Made by a program: the position numbers and the translations under genes
Assembly: GCA_030427885.1 (NCBI GenBank)
Contig: JAUICM010000008.1
Coordinates: 1 to 64,000, forward strand
Origin: Rhodothermia bacterium
Lineage (GTDB): Bacteria; Bacteroidota; Rhodothermia; Balneolales; Balneolaceae
Reading direction: 5' to 3'
DNA: 64,000 nt
Notes under the pieces: generated by a model
Told to the model about the DNA's origin: nothing
Database searches by the model: none
The model's input: the letters and a program-made list of their open reading frames with translations, nothing else
Part shown: one piece after another, positions 34,763-43,078 of the stretch
Position numbering within the stretch: position 1 is the stretch's first letter
How the letters are laid out: each line of letters opens with the position of its first letter

Positions 34763-37700
34763 ATGAAAAGTAAACTATTAGCCACGCTCGTTTTATTGTT
34801 CGCTATGGGTAGCCTCGAGGTATTTGCCCAGTACACCACGTTTGGAAAGAACAGGGTACAATATCAGGATTTTGAATGGCGATTCATTCAGTCTCAGCAC
34901 TTTGATGTGTACTACTATGGTGAAAAGAACTACGAACTGGCTGAGTTTGCTGCACAAAGTGTTGAATCAGCATATGCACAGCTAAAGGTTGATTTTCAAC
35001 ATGAGATAGTGAACCGAATTTCGGTGATCATATATGATTCACATAACGATTTTTCTCAAACCAATGTGGTTACCCTGCCAATTGATGCTGAAAGTATTGG
35101 TGGTGTTACCGACAAGATGAAAAACCGGATGACCATTCCTTTTGCAGGTGATTACAATGATTTCAGACGAACAATCCATCACGAGCTGGTGCATGCGGTG
35201 TTTAATGATATGTTTTATGGTGGATCGATTCAGTCTATAATCCGGAATAATATTCAGCTGATGTTTCCGCTATGGTTCGAGGAAGGTTTGGCTGAATACA
35301 TGGCACTCGGATGGGATACTAATACAGATATGTTTATCCGTGATGCAGTTATAAACGGGTATCTCGGACCGATTCCATACCTAAATGGATATTATGCGTA
35401 TCGTGGAGGACAGTCGGTATGGAATTATATAGCTGAAGAGTATGGACGTGAGAAGATCGCGGAGATCCTGGGAAGGATCAAAACATCAAGAAGTGTGGAG
35501 TTTGGTTTCAATGACGCATTGGGTCTGTCCACAGAAGAACTATCAGAGCAGTGGGAACAGGCACTGAAAGAACGATATTTCCCTGAAGTAGCGGAACGTG
35601 AAAATGCAAAGGCGGTAGCTACTCAAATGACTAAAAGAGGACAGTATGGTACTTATAACACAAGTCCTGCTATTTCTCCTCAAGGTGATAAGATCGCATT
35701 TATCACTAATAAAAGAGGTTATTTTGATGTTGTAGTGATCGATGCGCTTAACGCGAAACAGCTTAAGACCCTGATCAGAGGGGAAGATGATCCCGAGTTT
35801 GAGGAACTGAACGTTCTAAACCCAAACCTGACCTGGTCACCTGATGGACAGAAAGTAGCTTTTTCTACCAAGACCAAAGGTTTTGATGATATTGCGATTG
35901 TAGATTACCGTTCTGGTAAAGTTGACAAGATCAAGTTTCCTGAAATGGATGCTATTGGTTCTGTGGCTTGGTCTCCTGATGGAAGTAAACTGGCATTTGA
36001 TGGCAATATTGGTCCATATCAGGACATCTTTGTATATGATCTGCAATCTAAAAAGACAACAAATTTGACTTCTGATTTCTTCTCAGACTATCAGCCGTCC
36101 TGGGGTAACAATTCTGAGAAAGTATATTTCACTTCAGACCGTGGTGATAAAGTAGAACTCAATACCTATAAGACTGAGTTTAAACTATTAGCTGATACCT
36201 CAATTTATCAATCTGACATATATAGTGCCCAAATTGGAAGTACTGTAGCGGATCGGATTACGGCCACTCCTGGCTGGAATGAGAAACAACCGCTTATGAC
36301 CTACTCAGGCGTGCTGATCTTCATCTCTGATCAAAATGGTATTCAGAACATTTATGAGTATGATTTTGAAAAAGGTACTGCTTCTCCACTAACAGATCTT
36401 CAAGCCGGTGTTTCACAGATGTCGCTGAGCAGAGATGGAAGCAGGGTTGCCTTGAGCCTGATCAATGAAGGATACCTTGATGTATTCTTGTTGAAATCAC
36501 CATCTATTCGCAAAAAGACCGAACCGTTAAAACCGAATTATTGGGCTAACAGAAGAGATAAGGAGCCTTTGAAGGAAAGAGTTCCTGCTATCATCATAGC
36601 CAAAGAAATGTATGAGAGCGGCATTATTTCCGGGTCTGAAAGAGCAGAACAGGAAGAACAGGAAAAACTGGCTAAAGCGGAGAATGAACCCAAAAATGAA
36701 AATTCCGGTGAGATTGATTTCAGAAATTATGTGTTCTCGGATGATGTGATCGCGGATACAACGATCGAGCTAAAAGACGAACTTTTATTTAAGCCAAGTG
36801 ATAATGTTACTAACGACGGCCGTTTTGTTCCTCGTCCATACCGGCTGAAATTCAGTACAGATATAGCATATAGTCCAACTGTGGTTGCATCTACTTATGG
36901 TACTTATGCATTGGTACAATTCATTGTGAGCGATCTTTTGGGAGACCATCAGCTTTCTTTGGGAACAAATTTTCAAACAGATCTGAGAAACAGTGATTAC
37001 TCTGTGGAATATGGATATCTGAAGAACAGAACAAATCTTTATTTGTCGTATTTCCATTCATCCCGTCAGTATCAGACATTCGGTGGTGATCTTCTCCGAT
37101 TCAGAACGTTTGGAGGTGGGGTCAATATTCAGTATCCATTCGATAAATTTAAAAGGTTAGACTTTTCTACCTCCTACATAAGCTTGATCCGGGACTATGA
37201 TAAAACGTTTACTCTGTGGTCAACTCCAACACTTACAAATCAGTCAAAAAGTATAAAAAGCTCATTTTTGTACCATACCCTTACATTTACCAGAGATGCG
37301 ACACTTCCTGGGCTGATTACTCCGAGAGGAGGAAACAGGATCTCTGTGGAACTATCCGGTAGCCCACAATTAGGATTGGACGCACCTTTATTTGTTTCTC
37401 TGATGGGTGATTTCCGTAAATATTTTAATCTGGGAAGAAATTATACTTTTGCGTTAAGAGGCTCTGGAGGGGCTTCATTAGGTCCCGATTCACAAACGTA
37501 TTTTCTGGGCGGCATGTTAGGTTGGATCAACCAGCGTTGGTCTGATAATGGTATCCCGTTTGAGCGATTAACTGACACCTTTTTCACGATGCCTGCGGTA
37601 CCTCTGAGAGGACATCGGTATAACGAGATATACGGTAGCAGATTTGGTCTTATAAATGCGGAATTCAGATTCCCGTTGTTTGCAGCCCTTGTGCCAGGTG

Positions 37701-38095
37701 CAATTCCAATACTTCCATTCTATAATATCACTGGAGCAGCTTTTGTGGACGTGGGAACTGCGTGGGGATATGATATTACACAATCAATTAGAAATCCTAT
37801 ATCAGGTCAGATCATAAATATAAACCAAAACCCGAAAGAACTTGATTTCAGGTTAGGCCAAACCGAGACTTTGTATTATGATCTTGATCCTGCTGTAAAT
37901 GATTTTGTGGATGGTCCAGGGCCTACCACTCAGGAGTTCAGCTATGTAGATGGCGATATATTAGCAGGCGCGGGATTTGGACTCAGAACTATCGTACTGG
38001 GACTTCCTTTCCGCTATGATGTTGCATGGCCATATACCCGTGGAGGTTTTGAAGGTAAACCGATCCATTATTTCTCTGTTGGAATTGACTTCTAA
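34763..38095 (+). CDS. HExxH peptidase - TolB-like propeller - Omp85-like barrel protein
   Basis: A 1110-residue exported multidomain protein with a signal peptide (MKSKLLATLVLLFAMGSLEVFA). Residues 40-270 resemble an MA-clan peptidase: HELVH (His140, Glu141, His144) and WFEEGLAEY supplying the third zinc ligand. Residues 290-590 hold WD40/PD40 blades of the TolB type (NTSPAISPQGDKIAFITN, LTWSPDGQKVAFSTK, VAWSPDGSKLAFDG, PSWGNNSEKVYFTSD). Residues 690-1110 form an Omp85/BamA-like beta-barrel (GAGFGLRTIVLGLPFRYDVAWPY, C-terminal aromatic). It probably sits in the outer membrane with the peptidase and propeller in the periplasm. It could partner the TamB-like protein. Confidence 0.85.
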   Translation: MKSKLLATLVLLFAMGSLEVFAQYTTFGKNRVQYQDFEWRFIQSQHFDVYYYGEKNYELAEFAAQSVESAYAQLKVDFQHEIVNRISVIIYDSHNDFSQTNVVTLPIDAESIGGVTDKMKNRMTIPFAGDYNDFRRTIHHELVHAVFNDMFYGGSIQSIIRNNIQLMFPLWFEEGLAEYMALGWDTNTDMFIRDAVINGYLGPIPYLNGYYAYRGGQSVWNYIAEEYGREKIAEILGRIKTSRSVEFGFNDALGLSTEELSEQWEQALKERYFPEVAERENAKAVATQMTKRGQYGTYNTSPAISPQGDKIAFITNKRGYFDVVVIDALNAKQLKTLIRGEDDPEFEELNVLNPNLTWSPDGQKVAFSTKTKGFDDIAIVDYRSGKVDKIKFPEMDAIGSVAWSPDGSKLAFDGNIGPYQDIFVYDLQSKKTTNLTSDFFSDYQPSWGNNSEKVYFTSDRGDKVELNTYKTEFKLLADTSIYQSDIYSAQIGSTVADRITATPGWNEKQPLMTYSGVLIFISDQNGIQNIYEYDFEKGTASPLTDLQAGVSQMSLSRDGSRVALSLINEGYLDVFLLKSPSIRKKTEPLKPNYWANRRDKEPLKERVPAIIIAKEMYESGIISGSERAEQEEQEKLAKAENEPKNENSGEIDFRNYVFSDDVIADTTIELKDELLFKPSDNVTNDGRFVPRPYRLKFSTDIAYSPTVVASTYGTYALVQFIVSDLLGDHQLSLGTNFQTDLRNSDYSVEYGYLKNRTNLYLSYFHSSRQYQTFGGDLLRFRTFGGGVNIQYPFDKFKRLDFSTSYISLIRDYDKTFTLWSTPTLTNQSKSIKSSFLYHTLTFTRDATLPGLITPRGGNRISVELSGSPQLGLDAPLFVSLMGDFRKYFNLGRNYTFALRGSGGASLGPDSQTYFLGGMLGWINQRWSDNGIPFERLTDTFFTMPAVPLRGHRYNEIYGSRFGLINAEFRFPLFAALVPGAIPILPFYNITGAAFVDVGTAWGYDITQSIRNPISGQIININQNPKELDFRLGQTETLYYDLDPAVNDFVDGPGPTTQEFSYVDGDILAGAGFGLRTIVLGLPFRYDVAWPYTRGGFEGKPIHYFSVGIDF

Positions 38096-38099
38096 AATT

Positions 38100-39386
38100 T
38101 CATCTTGAGTTTGTTACCCTGATCTTCAGTATACGATCATATTGGTACTGAGGATCCCGGTAATAGATGAATGTGGTATACTCCTGGGCCTGTTTTGTGA
38201 GAGAATCGCTGAGTTTAAAGGAATTGATCTCTCCGTACTCAAGAGTTACATATTTGTAAGAATACACGCCTTCCTTTATCACTGCACTGGTCTGATAAAC
38301 TCCAAGTGAGGGATTATATTTAAGCAAATTTCGATCGGAAATGCTCCATTGGTTAAAATCACCAATAAGATAGATCTCAGACCCGGAAGGGAGACGTCCC
38401 TGATCATTGAATCTAAAAAACACTTCGGCATATTTCGCAGATCGTCCTTTGTTTGGAGATCCATACTCAAGATTAGTAGTATTCGGATTGGAAAGAAAAT
38501 TCAGGAAGTCATCCTTTAAGATTACCCTGGGAGGTATCTCACCAGGCTCATAAGCAATGATATCCGGATTTTGAGTTGAAAGGCTGGAGAGATTAAGTGA
38601 TGCGAAATCGAAGTTTGCCGGGAAGGAGCGATCCCTTGATAAATGGAATTCTGCTAATCCGGTTTTCACATTACTAACCTGATCCACTTTTCTGGCCTTT
38701 CCCCAAAACCGATTTTGCACAAAAGCATAACTCAATTCAAACTGAGGGAATTCTACAAATTTAGGATACTCATACTTTCCAAAAATCTGATCAATTGCAG
38801 AACCATCCTGGCCAGCATTGTAAACGATCTCAGTTTCGGTGGTCAATTCTCCTTCATCTTCGGAAACATAGAAGGGGAGGCTAAAAAGCTCTGTTCCTGA
38901 TTGGAAATCGAGAATGTGTACCATATAATTTCCACTCACCAAAAACCGGAGCCCATTATTTGGCAAGGTAATTTCGTAATGGAAATATCCGGGTTCAGAA
39001 AGCTGATTTTTTTCACCACCATTTAAAGTCATCTCGTTAAAGCCATCGAAAAGCCATGCATCCGGCATCTGACTTTGTTTCCAGTCTTTATCATGATGGG
39101 TAAACTGAATCCTGAATTGTCCGGACAATGAGGTGAGTTCGTCAAATTCCAGGGTAAGCCTGTCATTGCTGTTCAGTTTTATGATCGGTAAGCGGCTTAC
39201 ATTATTTCGGTTATAGAGCTGAATACTTTTGATGGATTGTGGTGCGGGTATTTGCCCGGGTACAAGAAGAAGACTTGGAGCCACTGGTGTTGACGGACTG
39301 CTTCTGCGGGTAGTTGCTTCCTCAGTTACACAAGAAAGTAATACTACGGATAAAAGAATGAGTGATAATAATATGTTAGACTTCAA
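38100..39386 (-). CDS. DUF5103 / T9SS plug-type lipoprotein
   Basis: A 428-residue lipoprotein with lipobox VLLSC. The N-terminal beta-domain (IPAPQSIKSIQLYNRNNVSRLPII, LTLEFDELTSLSGQFRIQFTHHDKDW) and the middle (GSAIDQIFGKYEYPKFVEFPQFELSYAFVQN) match DUF5103, known in gliding Bacteroidota as the plug of the type IX secretion channel. It ends with an early-set carbohydrate-binding-like domain (GDFNQWSISDRNLLKYNPSLGVYQTSAVIKEGVYSYKYV). The TTG at 39386 has AAGGG about 5 bases upstream and is preferred over the ATG at 39404. The gene overlaps dapF. No other T9SS gene is visible here. Confidence 0.85.
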   Translation of the reverse strand: MKSNILLSLILLSVVLLSCVTEEATTRRSSPSTPVAPSLLLVPGQIPAPQSIKSIQLYNRNNVSRLPIIKLNSNDRLTLEFDELTSLSGQFRIQFTHHDKDWKQSQMPDAWLFDGFNEMTLNGGEKNQLSEPGYFHYEITLPNNGLRFLVSGNYMVHILDFQSGTELFSLPFYVSEDEGELTTETEIVYNAGQDGSAIDQIFGKYEYPKFVEFPQFELSYAFVQNRFWGKARKVDQVSNVKTGLAEFHLSRDRSFPANFDFASLNLSSLSTQNPDIIAYEPGEIPPRVILKDDFLNFLSNPNTTNLEYGSPNKGRSAKYAEVFFRFNDQGRLPSGSEIYLIGDFNQWSISDRNLLKYNPSLGVYQTSAVIKEGVYSYKYVTLEYGEINSFKLSDSLTKQAQEYTTFIYYRDPQYQYDRILKIRVTNSR

Positions 39387-40209
39387 TAGTACCCTTAAAT
39401 GCAATGTGTGCCGGACCTGCCAGGATCACGTTGGTGTAAGTGTCTGTTTGGGTATTGTAGCTGAATAATACCTGTAGTTCTCCTCCTTTAACATGAACTG
39501 TGAAAGTGAAATTCCCATCCTTTTTGATCGTTTCAGAATGAGCTGCCATTGCTGAAGCTATAGCCCCGGTTCCGCAAGCAAGGGTCAGGTTCTCAACGCC
39601 TCTCTCATAGGTTTGAAGGTTTATATCATTTTCACTGTTAACATGGACGAAATTGACATTCGTTCCGGGAGGATTCAATGTTGTATGCTGGCGAATTGAA
39701 CGGCCTTCTTTAATGAGCAGATCTTCATTTTTTAATTTCTCGCTGGTTTCAAATAATACGACATGTTCAGTTCCGGAATGTATCTGAAGGATATTTTTAT
39801 TATCGATCCGGATGTGACCAGGACCTTTAACATCAGGGAAATGAACACTTACATTACCCGAGTAAGGATCAGTTTCAGCTAAATACTTTGCATCATGTAC
39901 ATTAAAGTTTAGTATTGTATCCATGCCCAATTTGGTAGCGAGAAGAGAAAGACATCTGCTTCCATTGCCGCACATACCTGCATCACTGCCATCAGCATTT
40001 CTGTAAACCATCGTGAAATCAAGATCGGGGTCAGAACTTGATTCTAATACCATAAGCCCGTCAGCACCGATGCCAAACCTGCGGTCGCAAAGCCGGGGAG
40101 TGATCTCAATAAGTTCTTCAAGACTAAAACCTGAGGCCCCATTAAGATTGTTGACCACAACGAAATCGTTGCCGGTGCCCTCCATTTTATAAAAATTCAG
40201 TGTTTTCAT
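39376..40209 (-). CDS. dapF: Diaminopimelate epimerase
   Basis: A 277-residue cofactor-independent racemase that converts LL- to meso-diaminopimelate for lysine and peptidoglycan synthesis. Both active-site cysteines are present (CGNGSRCL and ACGTGAIASAMAA), together with the N-terminal YKMEGTGNDFVVVNN. Its start overlaps the DNA polymerase III delta-prime gene by 4 bp and its end overlaps the plug lipoprotein gene by about 10 bp. Confidence 0.96.
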   Translation of the reverse strand: MKTLNFYKMEGTGNDFVVVNNLNGASGFSLEELIEITPRLCDRRFGIGADGLMVLESSSDPDLDFTMVYRNADGSDAGMCGNGSRCLSLLATKLGMDTILNFNVHDAKYLAETDPYSGNVSVHFPDVKGPGHIRIDNKNILQIHSGTEHVVLFETSEKLKNEDLLIKEGRSIRQHTTLNPPGTNVNFVHVNSENDINLQTYERGVENLTLACGTGAIASAMAAHSETIKKDGNFTFTVHVKGGELQVLFSYNTQTDTYTNVILAGPAHIAFKGTIEV

Positions 40210-41390
40210 TCCGCAAAAGCAGGTAAATGCTTCCAGTTTTCATGTTCAGGGATAAATGGATCGGTTCCTCTCATCAGATTTGAGAATCGCAATGCCAATA
40301 CAGTGAATATAAGTTTTGCAGATACATTTTGCCGAAGCATAACACGAATGCTATCGATCTCATTGATCATATCTTCCAGCCGGGCATCATTCAGCGCTGA
40401 TACAAATTTCTTAACAGATTCGAGCTGATCGATATTAACAACCAGTTTTTCATTGCTGGTTTCTTTGAATACAAACAGATCCCTGATGTACATTTCCATC
40501 AGATTAGTTAATGCGATCAAACCCTCAATATTGTTGGAACTCTGCCAATCCTGACACAGTTTCGATAACTCTGCGGCATCCTGGCTGAAGGCAAGTCTCA
40601 GATATTGAACTATCGATTCACGATCTTGTTTCAATCGGCTGACATCAAAGAAACGGGTCATTGCATAATTACCACCCGAAACTCTGGCCAGATAGGAGGC
40701 ATCATCAGCACTCAATCCATCAACATCGATCAAACCATGTTCTACATCTTTTGGTGAGAGAGTGCCTAATGGAATATGCTGACACCGGGATGTGATGGTT
40801 GGAAGCAGGCTTTCATAACTTTCGGTGGTCAGAATGAACATAAGACGGTCTGATGGCTCCTCCAGAAGTTTCAGGAAAGCGTTAGCCGTTTCCTTTCGCA
40901 TCGTTTCAACCTGGGTCATTATAATTACAACCCGATCACCTTCATTAGGCCGGAATCGGGCTGCAGGCCTGATCTCATCTCTGAAATAGTCTACAGGATA
41001 GAAAACCTGAAGGTTTTTAGAAGATCCGTCATCATCGATAGAAGGGCGTTGTGCAAAACTGATGATCTCATAGGGATCCTGAGATAAAAGCTCTAATCGC
41101 TGCCGTATTTCATCAATACCTGCAGAAGTAGGTTTCGGGATGAAAACGTGAATATCAGGATGCGGAAACCAGGAAGATTTCTTGCTTTTTGTGTATTCAC
41201 CAAGCTCGCTAAGATGGTCTATACCATTGATAGCTTCAGCCAGGGCAAGAGCAAAAGCAGTCTTTCCGGAACCCGAAGGCCCTGAAATAAGATATGCATG
41301 CCCGATGCGGTCAGATTCAAGCATTCGCTCAATCTGTTCTTTAGCCCGCTTCTGGCCGATCAGTCTTCTGTTTCCAAATTTAATATTCAA
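40206..41390 (-). CDS. holB: DNA polymerase III delta-prime-like clamp loader subunit
   Basis: A 394-residue AAA+ ATPase-like protein. It has a P-loop (SGPSGSGKTAFALALAEAI), a long insertion before EVETMRKETANAFLKLLEEPSDRLMFILTTESYESLLPTI, and the SRC arginine-finger motif (TSRCQHIPL). It belongs to the clamp loader that places the beta sliding clamp on DNA. GSGKT is intact here, whereas many delta-prime subunits have lost it. The zinc-binding Cys cluster of E. coli HolB is not evident. It overlaps dapF by 4 bp. Confidence 0.87.
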   Translation of the reverse strand: MNIKFGNRRLIGQKRAKEQIERMLESDRIGHAYLISGPSGSGKTAFALALAEAINGIDHLSELGEYTKSKKSSWFPHPDIHVFIPKPTSAGIDEIRQRLELLSQDPYEIISFAQRPSIDDDGSSKNLQVFYPVDYFRDEIRPAARFRPNEGDRVVIIMTQVETMRKETANAFLKLLEEPSDRLMFILTTESYESLLPTITSRCQHIPLGTLSPKDVEHGLIDVDGLSADDASYLARVSGGNYAMTRFFDVSRLKQDRESIVQYLRLAFSQDAAELSKLCQDWQSSNNIEGLIALTNLMEMYIRDLFVFKETSNEKLVVNIDQLESVKKFVSALNDARLEDMINEIDSIRVMLRQNVSAKLIFTVLALRFSNLMRGTDPFIPEHENWKHLPAFAE

Positions 41391-41394
41391 TAGC

Positions 41395-42333
41395 TTATGG
41401 AGTTAATTTTTTCTGTAATTCCTGGAATTCACTCTCAGTAATCTTAAAAACAGTACCATGCCTTGTTCCCTCCGGAAAAATAATCTCATTGGTAATATCA
41501 GTCCAGTTTTCGAGGTCGGTTGACCGAACTGCGCCAAATTCATGCCGGGTATAACGGTCGAAATATATAACCCAACCTTTTGAGGTCTCAACGGCGGTCG
41601 GACCTTCAACCCAGTCATCCGTTATTGATTCCGTTGGCTCAGAATATGAATGGGTGAGATACCTACTTCTGGATATCCTAATATTTTTTTCCGCTTCAGG
41701 ATATTTAGTCTCGTTTTTAAGAAACATGATATACTCGCCATTAATTTTGTGGATAGTGGCATCAATCACATTAAATCCATGATCATAAAGTAACCTGGTA
41801 TCCGAAAATGTTTCAAAATCCTTTGTTGTGACATAGTAGATCCTATGGTTGAAATCATTTTGTCCATCGAAATAAGTTTCCGGGAATTTACCGGAAATAG
41901 TGGTGGCCCAATAGATCATATATTGTTTTGATGCTTCATCATAATAGAGCTCAGGAGCCCAGGTATTTTCTGCTTCAGGTTCATGTGCCATAACAGGGAT
42001 GTATTTCTGTTCAGACCAGTTTACAAGGTCATCGGAACTTGCATAACCGATGCCTTCTTCTGTCCAGCCTGCTGTCCATACCATATGAAACTTACCATCA
42101 CCACCTCTGATGATACATGGATCACGCATTAGTTTAGATTTCCCCACAGCAGGGGCCAGTATGGGGGCATTATCATTCAGAGCGGTCCATTGCAATCCGT
42201 CCATGCTGTAAGCAAGGTGCAGTCCATCCTGACCATTATTTTGAAAATAGGAAAACATATAAATATCGGGTTCTTTACATGCGGTCAGGAATATTGTAAA
42301 GAATAACAGTACTAATAATGAATCTCGTTTCAT
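41395..42333 (-). CDS. GH43-type beta-propeller glycosidase lipoprotein
   Basis: A 312-residue lipoprotein (lipobox FLTAC, Cys19) with a five-bladed-propeller glycosidase pattern: LHLAYSMDGLQW, MRDPCIIRGGDGKFHMVW, NTWAPELYYDEASKQYMIYWAT, VIDATIHKINGEYIMFLKNE and VEGPTAVE. The Asp in RDP, Asp in IDA and Glu in EGP are candidates for the GH43 catalytic triad. Related enzymes act on arabinan or xylan side chains. It lies between ccmB and holB on the same strand with short spacers. Function is inferred from family; a non-catalytic propeller cannot be excluded. Confidence 0.82.
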   Translation of the reverse strand: MKRDSLLVLLFFTIFLTACKEPDIYMFSYFQNNGQDGLHLAYSMDGLQWTALNDNAPILAPAVGKSKLMRDPCIIRGGDGKFHMVWTAGWTEEGIGYASSDDLVNWSEQKYIPVMAHEPEAENTWAPELYYDEASKQYMIYWATTISGKFPETYFDGQNDFNHRIYYVTTKDFETFSDTRLLYDHGFNVIDATIHKINGEYIMFLKNETKYPEAEKNIRISRSRYLTHSYSEPTESITDDWVEGPTAVETSKGWVIYFDRYTRHEFGAVRSTDLENWTDITNEIIFPEGTRHGTVFKITESEFQELQKKLTP

Positions 42334-42352
42334 GTTAAAGTCTATGAGTGAT

Positions 42353-43021
42353 TTAATCTTCCCAGATGAAGTCGAAGAGTATGATACCGGCAGTTATTGT
42401 CACTCCAACAAATCCGACTAAAGCCATTAAGTCACTGCCGAAACCCTTTGGGATTCCATCAATGAAAGCGGCTTTGGTTACTCGTGTAAGTAACAGGATC
42501 AAAGGTACAAAAAGAGGAATGGAAAGCACGGAAAAAACAGCTCCTTTTCGGTCAGCCTGAGATACAATCGCAGCGGTCATTGTTGAAACTGACGATAAGC
42601 CAAGTGTGCCAAGTACAAGTAATACAAAAAAAGCTTCCCAGGATGCTATCCGCAGATCCATCAGAAATGAATACAGAAGGAAGGTGGATGCATTAATGAA
42701 AAGAGTAAAAAGGCTGTTATAGAATAATTTCCCAACATACACAGTAGAGCCCTTTGCATAAATGCGGAGTAGATCAAAGGTGTTTTTATCCGTTTCGTAG
42801 ATGAAGCTCCTTCCCAATGCAGATAATGCAGCAAAAAGAATAACGATCCATGCCAAACCGCTTTTTGGGGTTGGGTCAAGCTGATGAGCCCGAAGTGTGA
42901 ACATGATGAGTAGCAATGATGCTACCACGAAAGCCAATACCATATTCACTGCAAACCGTGTGCGAAATTCGATACGGATATCTTTCCTGAAAACAGATAA
43001 TGTGGTTTTGAGCCAAAGCAT
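42353..43021 (-). CDS. ccmB: CcmB-like heme exporter permease
   Basis: A 222-residue inner-membrane protein with six predicted helices and the CcmB pattern (FRKDIRIEFRTRFAVNMVLAF, GLAWIVILFAALSALGRSFIYE, DLLRIYAKGSTVYVGKLFYNSLFTLF). CcmB is a permease of the CcmABC machinery that supplies heme for cytochrome c maturation. No ccmA or ccmC gene is next to it in this window. The ATG at 43021 is preferred to a TTG two codons earlier. Confidence 0.88.
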   Translation of the reverse strand: MLWLKTTLSVFRKDIRIEFRTRFAVNMVLAFVVASLLLIMFTLRAHQLDPTPKSGLAWIVILFAALSALGRSFIYETDKNTFDLLRIYAKGSTVYVGKLFYNSLFTLFINASTFLLYSFLMDLRIASWEAFFVLLVLGTLGLSSVSTMTAAIVSQADRKGAVFSVLSIPLFVPLILLLTRVTKAAFIDGIPKGFGSDLMALVGFVGVTITAGIILFDFIWED

Positions 43022-43078
43022 GGCCAAGTTTACGGATTTTTGAACATTGATTGAGGAGAATAAACGAAAAGGAAGAGA

